Shown piece by piece: positions 35,544 to 44,579 of a DNA stretch of 64,000 bases. This DNA comes from Chloroflexi bacterium HGW-Chloroflexi-10 (lineage in GTDB: Bacteria; Chloroflexota; Anaerolineae; Anaerolineales; Anaerolineaceae). Location of the stretch: positions 124,001-188,000 of the forward strand of contig PHBZ01000002.1 in NCBI GenBank assembly GCA_002840755.1, written 5' to 3'. The translations under genes and the position numbers were made by a program. The first letter of the stretch is position 1. Every line of letters begins with the position of its first letter. Below the pieces are notes generated by a model, which did not search any database, was not told where the DNA came from, and saw only the letters and a program-made list of their open reading frames with translations.

Positions 35544-35684
35544 AAAAATAATAAAATAACCTCCCGGTACAGTTCACCCAAGGAGGTTGAGTTCCAATCA
35601 AAACCAATAAATGTGTTTGTATAAAATAAAGGGAACTAATATTCATTCAAATAGTCCGACCCGAATTACCGGTTAAGCAGTTCC
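35544..35684 (-). promoter_or_regulatory. Candidate attenuator leader of the acyl-CoA ligase gene
   Basis: Reading on the minus strand: GGAACT (35684–35679), AGTTCC (35637–35632), GGAACT (35595–35590), AACCTCC (35588–35582) and GGAGGTT (35564–35558) followed by ATTTTATTATTTTT. The middle AGTTCC can pair with either GGAACT copy, while the last two segments form a terminator. A TTGTAA–18–TAAAAT promoter lies immediately upstream (within 35687–35716). This is a mutually exclusive pairing pattern; no known riboswitch class was recognised. Confidence 0.4.
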
Positions 35685-35792
35685 TATTTTATCAGATAAT
35701 ATTAATGTCTTACAACACTTCTATTCTAACGTTTTTTTTGTAAACAAATGTACTCAATTGTTTGGTATTTTTATCATCCATTTGAATGATTT

Positions 35793-35828
35793 TTCAGGAT
35801 CGGATATGTTTTTATATCCGATCCTGAA
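35793..35828. terminator. Hairpin directly after htpG
   Basis: TTCAGGATCGGATAT and ATATCCGATCCTGAA form a perfect 15-bp stem with a 6-base loop, four bases past the htpG stop. There is no U-run on the htpG strand, so it may act as mRNA 3' stabiliser or factor-dependent terminator. Confidence 0.6.
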
Positions 35829-35831
35829 TAT

Positions 35832-37697
35832 TTAATCCAGAGCCGTTTCTATCAGCCGGTTAATTCTTTTAATCATCGTGTTGGTATCCGGTTGAATTCC
35901 TTCAGCTAACAAACAATTTTCGTAAAGTTGTTCAATAATTATTTCCCTCAAAGGGTTTATTCCCTGTAATCCGGAAAGTTTTAGCATAATAGGATGCTGA
36001 GGATTAATTTCCAGAATTTTTTGAGGGACTTCAAATTCTTTTTGCAAATAGCGGTAAGCTTTTTGCATCTCAGGGCTGGGGCTGCCTTCCGAATCTACCA
36101 ACCGCGCTGGTGATTCAACCAATTTTTGAGTGGTGTTGACTGCCTTGATTCGATCTCCTAAAATAGTTTTGAAGAATGTTAACAGTTCTGGTAAATTTTC
36201 CGGTTGTTTCTGATCTGTTTCAGATTTTGATTCTTCTTCAGTATCCGGAGGAAGATCTATATCCTGAGCAGTTACATTAACTAAATCAAAGTCTTTATAT
36301 TTATTAACTCGCATCAGCATGAATGGATCTATTGGATCTGTAAAAAGTATCACATCAATATTTCGTTTTTTGAATATTTCAAGGTGAGGAGATTGATCGA
36401 CTGATGAATTATTTTCGCTTATGTAATAGTAAATTTTATTTTGTTCAGGAAGAAAGGTTTCAATATACTCATCCAGCGTTTGCAAGATCTCTTTTTTATA
36501 AATGGTTTTCACCCTTAGAAGAGATAGTAATTGTTCTTCGTTTTCTTGGGTTGTTGCTAAACCTTCCTTGATGAAAATCCCAAATTCCTTCCAGAAAATC
36601 AAATATTGATCGTTTTTATTTTTTGCTATATTTGTGAGTAAATCGAGAATCTTGGAAGTGAGGATTTTTTTAATTTGAAGGATTGTTTTTGTTGATTGAA
36701 AAGCTTCCCTGGATACATTCAAAGGAATATCTTCAGAATCTACAACGCCTTGAATAAAACGCAAGTAATCGGGTAATAGCTCTTTAGTAAACTCTTGAAT
36801 TAGAACTTTTCTTGCGTATAACTTTAATCCAAAATCTTTGCGATCAGAAAACACATTGGGTTCCGGAGAAGAGGGAATAAAGAGTAAAGCATACAATTGA
36901 ATTGGTGCATCAATGGATAGATGCAAGTGGTGAATAGGATCCGTGAAATCAAAAGTAAATTGTTTGTAAAATTCTTTATACTCCTCTTCTTTTACCTGGT
37001 TGGGTTGTTGTCGCCATATTGCAGTTTGCCTGTTGATTTGTTCTTCTTCAACTTCAAAGAAAATTGGGTAGGGAATATAGTCCGAATGTCGCTTAATGAT
37101 TTGGCGTAAACGGTAATTCTCAAGATATTCTGTAGCATCCTCTTTCAGATATAGAGTGATTTCTGTGCCACGGTTTTCTTTTGTTCCTGGCATTATTTGA
37201 TAAGTTTCTCCGCCATCGGAGATCCACAGAGCTGCTTTGTCATCCAATCTATAAGAACGTGAAAGAACTTCGATTTTTTCGGCCACCATAAAAGCTGAAT
37301 AAAAGCCCACTCCAAATTGGCCGATAATATTAGCCAGATCACCTTCCTTATGGTTTGAAGCAGCCTCAATAAAGGCTTTTGCTCCTGAATGCGCAATTGT
37401 TCCTAGATTTTCAGCTAACTCTGCTGAATTCATGCCGATGCCAGTATCCTGGATTGTAATTGTTTTCAGATCTTTATTAATCTTGATACGTATTTCTCCA
37501 GCTACATCTGCATCAAGCACTTCTTTGTTGGTGAGTATTTCGAAATTTAACCTGGAAATTGCATCAGAAGCATTGGATATCAATTCGCGTAAAAAAATAT
37601 CTTTGTCAGTGTAAAGAGAATGGATCAGTATATTGAGTAATTGCTTGGTTTCCGCTTTAAACGGATTAGTTGTTGTTTCATTTGTAGAAACGTCCAT
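35832..37697 (-). CDS. htpG: Molecular chaperone HtpG (Hsp90)
   Basis: A 621-residue Hsp90 homologue. The N-terminal GHKL ATPase domain contains FLRELISNASDAISRL (N-box), DTGIGMN (G1) and IGQFGVGFYSAFMVA (G2); the middle domain and C-terminal dimerisation domain follow. The ATG at 37697 has GGAGG six bases upstream; a longer frame to 37748 has no support and covers the promoter region. A TATAAT box at 37758–37753 (minus strand) is the likely -10. Confidence 0.95.
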   Translation of the reverse strand: MDVSTNETTTNPFKAETKQLLNILIHSLYTDKDIFLRELISNASDAISRLNFEILTNKEVLDADVAGEIRIKINKDLKTITIQDTGIGMNSAELAENLGTIAHSGAKAFIEAASNHKEGDLANIIGQFGVGFYSAFMVAEKIEVLSRSYRLDDKAALWISDGGETYQIMPGTKENRGTEITLYLKEDATEYLENYRLRQIIKRHSDYIPYPIFFEVEEEQINRQTAIWRQQPNQVKEEEYKEFYKQFTFDFTDPIHHLHLSIDAPIQLYALLFIPSSPEPNVFSDRKDFGLKLYARKVLIQEFTKELLPDYLRFIQGVVDSEDIPLNVSREAFQSTKTILQIKKILTSKILDLLTNIAKNKNDQYLIFWKEFGIFIKEGLATTQENEEQLLSLLRVKTIYKKEILQTLDEYIETFLPEQNKIYYYISENNSSVDQSPHLEIFKKRNIDVILFTDPIDPFMLMRVNKYKDFDLVNVTAQDIDLPPDTEEESKSETDQKQPENLPELLTFFKTILGDRIKAVNTTQKLVESPARLVDSEGSPSPEMQKAYRYLQKEFEVPQKILEINPQHPIMLKLSGLQGINPLREIIIEQLYENCLLAEGIQPDTNTMIKRINRLIETALD

Positions 37698-37761
37698 ATT
37701 TTGCCTCCATTTATTTTTATGTCCGAAGCTATCATAAGCCATATTCATAAGAATTATATAA

Positions 37762-37790
37762 AAATTGCCCCTGAATCAATGGGGCAATTT
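37762..37790 (-). terminator. Terminator of the threonine dehydrogenase gene
   Basis: AAATTGCCCC and GGGGCAATTT pair over 10 bases with a 9-base loop; on the minus strand the stem is followed by a short T-run. It also separates that gene from the htpG promoter. Confidence 0.8.
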
Positions 37791-37811
37791 ATTTTTGATG
37801 AGGTAATTATG

Positions 37812-38828
37812 TTATTTGTAACGATTTTTTACAGCTGGAATTAAATATTCATTAAAGGCACGTTCCTGATTGTAATCTGGCGCCCATCCCCAATCTTTCG
37901 TTGCCGCGGAATCGTCAATATCTTCCGGCCAGGAGTCAACTATACCCTGACGAGAGAGATCCGGAATAAAGGAAATATCTGCCTTTGGAAAAGCCATCAT
38001 TACCTGGTCATAAAACTCTTGTGCGGATGGATTGAAACTGGTAACGTTATAGACTAATTTGGAAAGGTTTTCTTTTGGAGCAGCCTCCAATAATAACAAT
38101 GCTTTAACTGCGTCGGGCATTGCCATAAAAGGTAAACGTGTATCCGGACGTACAAAACAATTATAAGGAATATTCATTGCTGCATGATGTAGCATTTCAG
38201 GACCGTAATCACTGGTGCCACCGGTAGGTGTGGTTACCGCTGAAATTAATCCTGGAAAACGAATTGCGCGGAAGTCTATGCCGCTGGGTGTGCGGTCTGC
38301 TGCCAGCTGGCGGTAATGTTTGGTGTAATAACGACCAAGGTGTTCACAATACAATTTGTTACAACCATACATGGTTGTTGGATTACACCAATCCTCTTCC
38401 TTGATTTTTCCTGAATTATTTTTCTGCTCAAGAGTTGGTAACCCATACGCCGCTATGGAGCTGGGATAAAGAAATTTTACTGGCCTACCCTGCCAACCGG
38501 CTTGTTCAACAGCCAGACGTAACAAGTTGAGCGTACCTTCAACGTTGACTTTGTGTCCGGTTTCAGGATTGTATTCTGCTTTTGTGGACAAAATTGATGC
38601 CAAGTGATAAATAGCCCTGATTTCATATTCAGCTACCAATCTACCCAGCAACATATTATCTAAAATGTCTCCCTGAATAAAGCGTTCACATAATGGACGT
38701 AGGGCTTCATCAATCGGCATTACATCCAATGCCAGAATATTTGCTTTTTCTTTGTGTGCCAGGTGCGTTATCAATCCATGACCGATTTCACCGTTTGCGC
38801 CAGTAATTAATACTACTTCTTTTCTCAT
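37812..38828 (-). CDS. L-threonine 3-dehydrogenase, SDR type (NAD-dependent)
   Basis: A 338-residue extended short-chain dehydrogenase. The NAD-binding motif is ITGANGEIGHGLITHL (residues 8–23), the catalytic pair is YGCNK (YxxxK) near 154–158 with the upstream YPSSIAAYG serine region. The stretch RFPGLISAVTTPTGGTSDYGPEM is characteristic of the UDP-galactose-epimerase-like threonine dehydrogenases, which oxidise threonine to 2-amino-3-oxobutyrate. The usual partner ligase Kbl is not in the window. A different sugar epimerase activity cannot be excluded. Confidence 0.75.
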   Translation of the reverse strand: MRKEVVLITGANGEIGHGLITHLAHKEKANILALDVMPIDEALRPLCERFIQGDILDNMLLGRLVAEYEIRAIYHLASILSTKAEYNPETGHKVNVEGTLNLLRLAVEQAGWQGRPVKFLYPSSIAAYGLPTLEQKNNSGKIKEEDWCNPTTMYGCNKLYCEHLGRYYTKHYRQLAADRTPSGIDFRAIRFPGLISAVTTPTGGTSDYGPEMLHHAAMNIPYNCFVRPDTRLPFMAMPDAVKALLLLEAAPKENLSKLVYNVTSFNPSAQEFYDQVMMAFPKADISFIPDLSRQGIVDSWPEDIDDSAATKDWGWAPDYNQERAFNEYLIPAVKNRYK

Positions 38829-38910
38829 CTATTGGACTCCTCTTGTAACCGAAAATAATGTTCTGTTGAGTAAGGAATTGGCATAATCATCTTATTGGGG
38901 ATATTAATTA

Positions 38911-38951
38911 ATAAAACAGGCTCTGTAAAATTATCTCAGAACCTGTTTTAT
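38911..38951. terminator. Terminator downstream of secF
   Basis: AAAACAGG-C-TCTG pairs with CAGA-A-CCTGTTTT apart from one C·A mismatch, with an 11-base loop; U-rich sequence follows on both strands. Confidence 0.8.
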
Positions 38952-39021
38952 TCTACAATTGTCAATGATAAGCGATTTATTGTGATGAGTTTCCCATTTC
39001 AAAGAATGATATGGTTATAGC

Positions 39022-39951
39022 TCATGTTGCAGATTTCTTAAACCACGTTTTCCATTCTCGTTTTTCCCAAACAACAAGAATGGGAGCAGCAACAAAAATT
39101 GATGAATAAGTACCACTGAACAAACCGACCAGCAATATAATAGCGAATTCGCGTAATGTGACGCCGCCAAATAAAGCCAAGGCCAAGAGCATAAATTCCA
39201 CTGTCATTAATTGTGTATTAATGGAGCGTTGCAATGTTTGAACAATTGAATGGTTAACTAATTTTTCAAATTCTAACTTACGGAAAATAATTGAATTTTC
39301 TCGTATTCTGTCAAAAACCACGATTTTGTCCTGGACAGAGAAACCAATCACTGTTAACAACGCTGTTAAAAACATCGAATCAACTTGCCAGCCAAACAAC
39401 TTCCCACCAATTGCAGCCAGGCTGATCACGATTAGAACATCATGGAACATAGCTAAAATACCGCAAATACCATAACGAAATGCATGAGGGATACCTTTGA
39501 AAGCATATGTTATATACAAGACAACAGCAAGTGCTGCAAATGCGACTGCCAAACCGGCGCGTTGTGTGACTTGTTGGGCAATTACAGGGCCGACGCTTTC
39601 AAATCGATTGACAACGGCTGATTCAGTATTAACTGATGCCTTAAGTGCATTTACAATATCAATTTTCTGTTGTTCATCCATAAAAGGTGAACGAATAACC
39701 AAAATAGAGCGGATATTATTTTGATCAAGTGCTGTTTGCACGGTGACTTCATTAAATTGGTATTGGTCGTAAATATCCTTAACCTGTTCAGATGAAGGTA
39801 AATTGGTGTCAGAAAATTGTACTTCCAACAGTGACCCACCTTTAAAATCTACAGCAAGTGGTAGTCCATCAAAAGCCAGAATTACCATACCAACCAGAAT
39901 GAAGACAATTGATATTGCAAAAAAGAGGTAGCGTTTTCCTAGAATATTCAT
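39022..39951 (-). CDS. secF: Protein translocase subunit SecF
   Basis: A 309-residue membrane protein of the RND-related SecDF complex, which uses the proton gradient to pull exported proteins through. It has an N-terminal helix, the FKGGSLLEVQF motif near residue 35, an extracytoplasmic domain, and five further helices with DKIVVFDRIREN and the SFATLLVG-like FAIILLVGLFSGTYSSIFVA. An upstream in-frame start at 39981 would overlap secD; the ATG at 39951 begins the typical MNILGKRYLFF N-terminus. Confidence 0.92.
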   Translation of the reverse strand: MNILGKRYLFFAISIVFILVGMVILAFDGLPLAVDFKGGSLLEVQFSDTNLPSSEQVKDIYDQYQFNEVTVQTALDQNNIRSILVIRSPFMDEQQKIDIVNALKASVNTESAVVNRFESVGPVIAQQVTQRAGLAVAFAALAVVLYITYAFKGIPHAFRYGICGILAMFHDVLIVISLAAIGGKLFGWQVDSMFLTALLTVIGFSVQDKIVVFDRIRENSIIFRKLEFEKLVNHSIVQTLQRSINTQLMTVEFMLLALALFGGVTLREFAIILLVGLFSGTYSSIFVAAPILVVWEKREWKTWFKKSAT

Positions 39952-39965
39952 GTTATCTGCCTTAC

Positions 39966-41348
39966 CTATATTCCAAACCATTTCAAATGGTTTTCAGGAT
40001 GTTTTATTAAATCCAAAGCGACGGACAGGAATGTTCGCGTAACGAAAATAGCGGTGAACAAACTGACTGCAACACCCAACAATAGTGTGATGGCAAATCC
40101 TTTGACAAAGCTTGCGCCAAATGTGGAGCCGAACCACCATAAAATAATACTTGTAATAATGGTTGAGATATTGGAGTCGCGGATGGATGGCCAGGCTCGT
40201 TTCCAGCCCAGATCAATCGCTTGAGCAAGTGTGCGTCCGTTGCGCAATTCTTCTTTAAGTCTTTCAAAAATCAAGATGTTCGCATCAAGAGCACTGCCTG
40301 TTGATAACAAGAAGCCCGCAATACCAGGTAAAGTTAATGTGACTGGTATTAATCTAAATAAAGCGAAAGCAATTAACGCATAGATAATAATTGAAAGGTC
40401 AGCCATTAGTCCCGGTAATTTATAGAAGATTGCCATAAATAAAGCAACCAGGGCGAAACCTATCAAGCCAGCAACCATACTTTTATCTAATGAATCCTGG
40501 CCCAGTGTAGGACCAATGGTGCGAATTTGTTCGATAACGAGGGGAATAGGGAGTGAACCGTATCGCAGATTTACAGCCAAGGTGTTAGCCTCTTCGCGGG
40601 TGAAGCTGCCTGTGATACTGCCCTGACCATCAGGGATCGCACTGCCAATGGAAGGGGCAGAAACGATTTTGTTGTCCAAAACAATGGCAAGGTATTTATT
40701 GATATTGTTGGCTGTATGTGTGGCAAAGATATCTTTGCCTTCCGGCGTGAGTTCAAAGAGGATTTGATAATTGTTTGCAACTGGGCTATCGACACTAACA
40801 CCTTTTAAATCGGTGCCGGTCATAATTGTATGAAAGATCGGTTCAACAACTGTACTATCTATTGTTTCTTCTGTTGAAATTGGGCCAAGATATTCAGGAA
40901 CACCTGTAACCTTTTCAGGTGAATTGAAATCTGTTTTGATAGGCATGCCTTGAACGAAATTCCAGGGATTATCACCGATATCAACAAACTCGAGAACACC
41001 AGTTTGTTTAATTTGGTTAGTGATCGATTCTGCATCCGAAGCACCTGGAAATTCGCCAACAATGCGGTCTTCACCGGCCACTTGAAATTGAACTTCACTG
41101 ACACCTAAACCATTGGTGCGGTTTTCTAATATTTGTTTGGCGATTTGAAGTGATTCGGCAGTGACTTTTGAGCCATCTTCAAGGTTAGCTTTGAAAATGA
41201 TTTGCATACCACCACGCAAATCCAAACCCAACACTGTTGAAACTGATTTATTGACCAAAGGAATTTGTGTTGTTGAGGGAAGATCGATCCATATAGCGGC
41301 GGCCAAAATAACCACGATAAGGATCAAGTTGATATAGCGTCGATTCAT
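39966..41348 (-). CDS. secD: Protein translocase subunit SecD
   Basis: A 460-residue partner of SecF with six membrane helices and a large extracytoplasmic domain. Motifs: LGLDLRGGMQIIF near residue 42, LRYGSLPIPL, and the C-terminal SALDANILIFERLKEELRNG with ASFVKGFAITLLLGV. The preferred ATG (41348) has GGAGG ten bases upstream; a TTG six codons earlier is less likely. It is 14 bases upstream of secF. Confidence 0.94.
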   Translation of the reverse strand: MNRRYINLILIVVILAAAIWIDLPSTTQIPLVNKSVSTVLGLDLRGGMQIIFKANLEDGSKVTAESLQIAKQILENRTNGLGVSEVQFQVAGEDRIVGEFPGASDAESITNQIKQTGVLEFVDIGDNPWNFVQGMPIKTDFNSPEKVTGVPEYLGPISTEETIDSTVVEPIFHTIMTGTDLKGVSVDSPVANNYQILFELTPEGKDIFATHTANNINKYLAIVLDNKIVSAPSIGSAIPDGQGSITGSFTREEANTLAVNLRYGSLPIPLVIEQIRTIGPTLGQDSLDKSMVAGLIGFALVALFMAIFYKLPGLMADLSIIIYALIAFALFRLIPVTLTLPGIAGFLLSTGSALDANILIFERLKEELRNGRTLAQAIDLGWKRAWPSIRDSNISTIITSIILWWFGSTFGASFVKGFAITLLLGVAVSLFTAIFVTRTFLSVALDLIKHPENHLKWFGI

Positions 41349-41512
41349 TGCTTGAAAGGCCTCCAATTTTTCTCCGATTTTTCTAGTGCATAACGGAAAG
41401 ATTATACTCCCTTAAGAATGATATGAGTAGGTAAAAATTTTTATCCCTTATCATGGCATATTTGGTTGGATTATGTTAGTGCGATTGATAATTGTGGGAA
41501 AAGAAAAATGGC

Positions 41513-41542
41513 TTGACAGCTATTACAGCCTGCTAGTATAAT
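41513..41542 (+). promoter_or_regulatory. Strong sigma-70-type promoter of rpmF
   Basis: A perfect TTGACA and a perfect TATAAT are separated by 18 bases, about 55 bases upstream of rpmF. It is the closest match to the housekeeping consensus seen in this window. Confidence 0.88.
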
Positions 41543-41598
41543 GTAGCGGCTTAATAATATAGTCAATAACTGAAATATTTCAGACAGGAGTACGAAAA

Positions 41599-41793
41599 AT
41601 GGGCCCACTTCCAAAGAGAAAATTGTCAAAAGGTCGTCGTGACCGCCGCCGCGCGCATGATTCTATCCGTGCAGCAGTTCTGGTTCAGTGCAGCAATTGT
41701 GGTGAAATGCGTTTGCAGCATAATGTTTGCCCCAATTGTGGTCATTACCAGGGTCGCGAAGTGATCCAGGTCGAAAAAGAAAAGAAAAGTTAG
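41599..41793 (+). CDS. rpmF: 50S ribosomal protein L32
   Basis: A 64-residue ribosomal protein. The Arg/Lys-rich N-terminus (PKRKLSKGRRDRRRAHDS) is followed by a zinc ribbon with CSNC and CPNC pairs, so this is the zinc-binding (C+) form. An AGGAG site lies before the ATG. It is a single-gene unit bounded by its own promoter and terminator. Confidence 0.96.
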   Translation: MGPLPKRKLSKGRRDRRRAHDSIRAAVLVQCSNCGEMRLQHNVCPNCGHYQGREVIQVEKEKKS

Positions 41794-41800
41794 TGATAAT

Positions 41801-41833
41801 AAAAAAAACCTCCCAAATCGGGAGGTTTTTTTT
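41801..41833. terminator. Bidirectional terminator after rpmF
   Basis: AAAAAAAACCTCCC and GGGAGGTTTTTTTT form a perfect 14-bp stem with loop AAATC. Its right edge overlaps the stop codon of the convergent small membrane protein gene. Confidence 0.93.
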
Positions 41834-42035
41834 ACAGTGCCCAGGCAAGCATAAAACCGAATATAGCTATGATAATACCAAAATGCAGGAATATATCCGA
41901 TTGTGCCCACCATCCTGAAGATATCTGGGAAATTACAAAATTAATTAAAACCAAGCAAATGCCAATTATTGGCAGTAAGCCTTTTTTTGCTGCAAAAAAA
42001 TTTGAAAGTTTATCCAATATTTTCGATAAAGCCAT
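41832..42035 (-). CDS. Small two-helix membrane protein
   Basis: A 67-residue protein with two membrane helices (about residues 18–38 and 46–66: LLPIIGICLVLINFVI and IFLHFGIIIAIFGFMLAWAL). The chosen ATG follows GGAAG and lies within the end of hflX, so expression is coupled; another in-frame ATG is at 42047. Family unknown. It ends at the rpmF terminator. Confidence 0.65.
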   Translation of the reverse strand: MALSKILDKLSNFFAAKKGLLPIIGICLVLINFVISQISSGWWAQSDIFLHFGIIIAIFGFMLAWAL

Positions 42036-43380
42036 TTTCTTCCGCATCCTCTATTTCATCTTGCAGTTTAAAAAAGGGTTCAAATGTGTTCAAATATCGA
42101 AATGGGATACTACCTGTAATCATAACACCGGTTCTTTTGTGATCGATAGCATCGATTTTGCCCTGTTCATGAAAAATGGAAATTGTGCGACCATGCTGGT
42201 AGGGAATGAAAACAGTAACAGGTATATACCGAAAAAACAATTCTTTTTCAGCAACCTGCAACAAATTTGAAACCCCCATGCCGTCTAAAGCTGAAATAGC
42301 TACAGCGTCTTTAAAGCTAGATATAACAGTTTCTGCAGTTTCAGGGTTGGTTAGTTTATCGATTTTATTCAAAACGGTAATACAAGGTATTTGATCTGCT
42401 TCGATCAATTGTAAGGTCTCCTGGACTGACTGCCATTGTGACTGGGCATTTGGATGGGTAATATCGACAACATGGAAAAGCAAATCAGCTTCAGAGATTT
42501 CTTCCAGTGTTGCTCGAAAAGCAGCAATCAGTTGAGTTGGCAATTTTTGAATAAATCCTACTGTATCTGTCAATAGGCAGGCATGGCCATCGGGCAATTG
42601 GACTCTTCTGGTAGTTGGATCCATTGTGGCGAATAGTTGATTGGCAACATATACTGACGCGTCTGTTAGTTTGTTTAGCAAGGTAGATTTACCTGCATTC
42701 GTATAACCAACGAGCGCAATGGTGGGAATTTGTGAACGTTTACGTTGCAAACGATACCTACTGCGATGCGAGCGTACTTTTTCCAATTCTTGTTTTAAAT
42801 TCGATATTTTTGTTCGGATTTCGCGGCGGTCAATTTCCAGTTGCGTTTCGCCTGGTCCACGCAATCCTACACCACCTACGCTTCCTGTTCTCCCACCTCC
42901 ACCACCAGCCTGTCGCGCAAGGTGAGTCCAGGCCCGGGTTAATCTTGGCAATCTATATTCATACTGGGCTAATTCTACCTGGAGTATACCTTCACGCGTG
43001 CTGGCATGTTGGGCAAATATATCTAAAATCAATGCAGTCCTATCAATGACACGTACTTCATCTAGAAACCTTTTTTCTAATTCTCTCTGGTGACGGGGTG
43101 AGAGCTCGTTATCAAAGATGACAATTTGAGCACTTGTTTCCCGGACCAAAGCACGAATTTCTTCAATTTTTCCTGAGCCTATGTAAGTATCTGCATGTGG
43201 TTGGGAAAGAGATTGGTAGGTTTCTCCAACAACATCGAGGCCAGCAGTATCTGCAAGAAGACTAAGTTCTTCGAGAGAGTCTTCAACAGTGAGCCAGTTA
43301 TGTTGATTGTAGATATCCACACCAACCAAGAATGCATTTTCTTTAATCATCCTTGTGTTTTCTGGTGTTTTCTTAGCCAT
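42010..43380 (-). CDS. hflX: Ribosome-associated GTPase HflX
   Basis: A 456-residue GTPase that splits stalled or hibernating ribosomes. The N-terminal HflX domain covers about 20–195, with DNELSPRHQRELEKRF and the glycine-rich linker GRTGSVGGVGLRGPGETQLE. The G domain has GYTNAGKSTLLNKL (G1), DTVGFIQKLP (G3) and LNKIDK (G4). It starts three bases after the aminotransferase stop. Confidence 0.95.
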   Translation of the reverse strand: MAKKTPENTRMIKENAFLVGVDIYNQHNWLTVEDSLEELSLLADTAGLDVVGETYQSLSQPHADTYIGSGKIEEIRALVRETSAQIVIFDNELSPRHQRELEKRFLDEVRVIDRTALILDIFAQHASTREGILQVELAQYEYRLPRLTRAWTHLARQAGGGGGRTGSVGGVGLRGPGETQLEIDRREIRTKISNLKQELEKVRSHRSRYRLQRKRSQIPTIALVGYTNAGKSTLLNKLTDASVYVANQLFATMDPTTRRVQLPDGHACLLTDTVGFIQKLPTQLIAAFRATLEEISEADLLFHVVDITHPNAQSQWQSVQETLQLIEADQIPCITVLNKIDKLTNPETAETVISSFKDAVAISALDGMGVSNLLQVAEKELFFRYIPVTVFIPYQHGRTISIFHEQGKIDAIDHKRTGVMITGSIPFRYLNTFEPFFKLQDEIEDAEENGFIENIG

Positions 43381-43383
43381 TAG

Positions 43384-44574
43384 TTAATCCTGTTTTTTCA
43401 TCCAATCCTTAATCCGGTCTATGGCTTCTTTTATCCGTTCTGTTTTTGTTCCTAAAGAAATTCTTAAATACCCTTCACCATATTTACCATAAACCAGACC
43501 TGGAGTTGTACTTACCCCGGTTTTTTCTAATAATAAATCGCAAAAATACATACTGTCCGAGAAACCTTGGGGAAGTTGTGCCCAGATATATATTGCTGCT
43601 GGAGGAGTGTCTACGATAAAACCTGCTTCTACTAATCCGGCAACAACAATATCTCTTCTTTCTTTATAAATGAGATTGCGTTTCTTTAACCATGTTTGAT
43701 CTCCAGATAATGCGGTTATTCCAGCTTCTAAAATAGGGGCAAAACTGGATGAATCCAGTTGACTTTTGTAAGTATGAATATAACGAATGATATCGGGATT
43801 GCCAACCACCATACCTAATCGCCATCCCGCCATGTTGTATGTTTTCGAAAGGGAATTAAATTCAACCGCTACATCTTTTGCACCAGATACTTGAAGTATA
43901 CTAGGGGCTATATAATTGTCAAAACAAATGTCCACATATGGTGCATCATTTGCAATGAAAATTTGATATTCTTTCGCAAACTCGATCAACTTTTCAAAAA
44001 AGGCCAGTGTAGCAACAGCACCAGTGGGGTTGTTGGGATAATTGACCCACATCAACTTAGCTTTACGGGCGATATTTGCGGGAATTGAATCTAAATCTGG
44101 CAGGAAGCCGTTTTCTTTAAGAACAGGGAGGCTGTAAATTTCACCACCAGCTATTGTAGTGCTGGCAGAATAGACAGGGTAACCAGGATCCGGAACAATC
44201 ACCAGATCTCCTGGGTTGATTAATATCTGGGCCAGGTGAAATAACCCTTCCTTGGATCCGATCAAGCCTATAGACTCTGTTTGGGGATCTAATTCTACAT
44301 TAAATCGATTTTTATAATAATCGACGATTGCTTTTCGATACGCCATCGATCCACCATTTGGTGTGTAACCATGCGTATCTGATTTGTAAGCTGATTCTAC
44401 TAACCTGTCTATAATGAATTTTTCCGGTGGAAGGTCGGGTGAGCCCATATCAATGCGAATGATATCCAATCCTTTTTCTTGCAAGGAGGATATTTTCTTT
44501 GCCAAACCAGCAAAGAAGTAGGGTTTAAATGAAGCGATTCGTTCGGCCGGTTTAAAAAAAGATTTGTTTTCCAT
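43384..44574 (-). CDS. Class I/II PLP aminotransferase, DapL-like
   Basis: A 396-residue fold-type I aminotransferase. The PLP lysine lies in NSLSKTYNMAGWRLG near 235–249; WVNYPNNPTGA and the aspartate in FIANDAPYVD are also present. The N-terminal DIIRIDMGSPDLPP and the HGYTPNGGSMAYRKAIVDYY segment resemble LL-diaminopimelate aminotransferase, which would make lysine and peptidoglycan precursors in one step, but related alanine or aspartate aminotransferases are alternatives. It lies five bases after the histidine kinase gene. Confidence 0.75.
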   Translation of the reverse strand: MENKSFFKPAERIASFKPYFFAGLAKKISSLQEKGLDIIRIDMGSPDLPPEKFIIDRLVESAYKSDTHGYTPNGGSMAYRKAIVDYYKNRFNVELDPQTESIGLIGSKEGLFHLAQILINPGDLVIVPDPGYPVYSASTTIAGGEIYSLPVLKENGFLPDLDSIPANIARKAKLMWVNYPNNPTGAVATLAFFEKLIEFAKEYQIFIANDAPYVDICFDNYIAPSILQVSGAKDVAVEFNSLSKTYNMAGWRLGMVVGNPDIIRYIHTYKSQLDSSSFAPILEAGITALSGDQTWLKKRNLIYKERRDIVVAGLVEAGFIVDTPPAAIYIWAQLPQGFSDSMYFCDLLLEKTGVSTTPGLVYGKYGEGYLRISLGTKTERIKEAIDRIKDWMKKQD

Positions 44575-44579
44575 TATAT

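Noticed and set aside
35558-35595. T-box riboswitch, because of a GGGTG...ACC pattern near the terminator
   Set aside because: The conserved T-box bulge sequence is not present, no specifier loop was seen, and the downstream gene is not an aminoacyl-tRNA or amino-acid gene.
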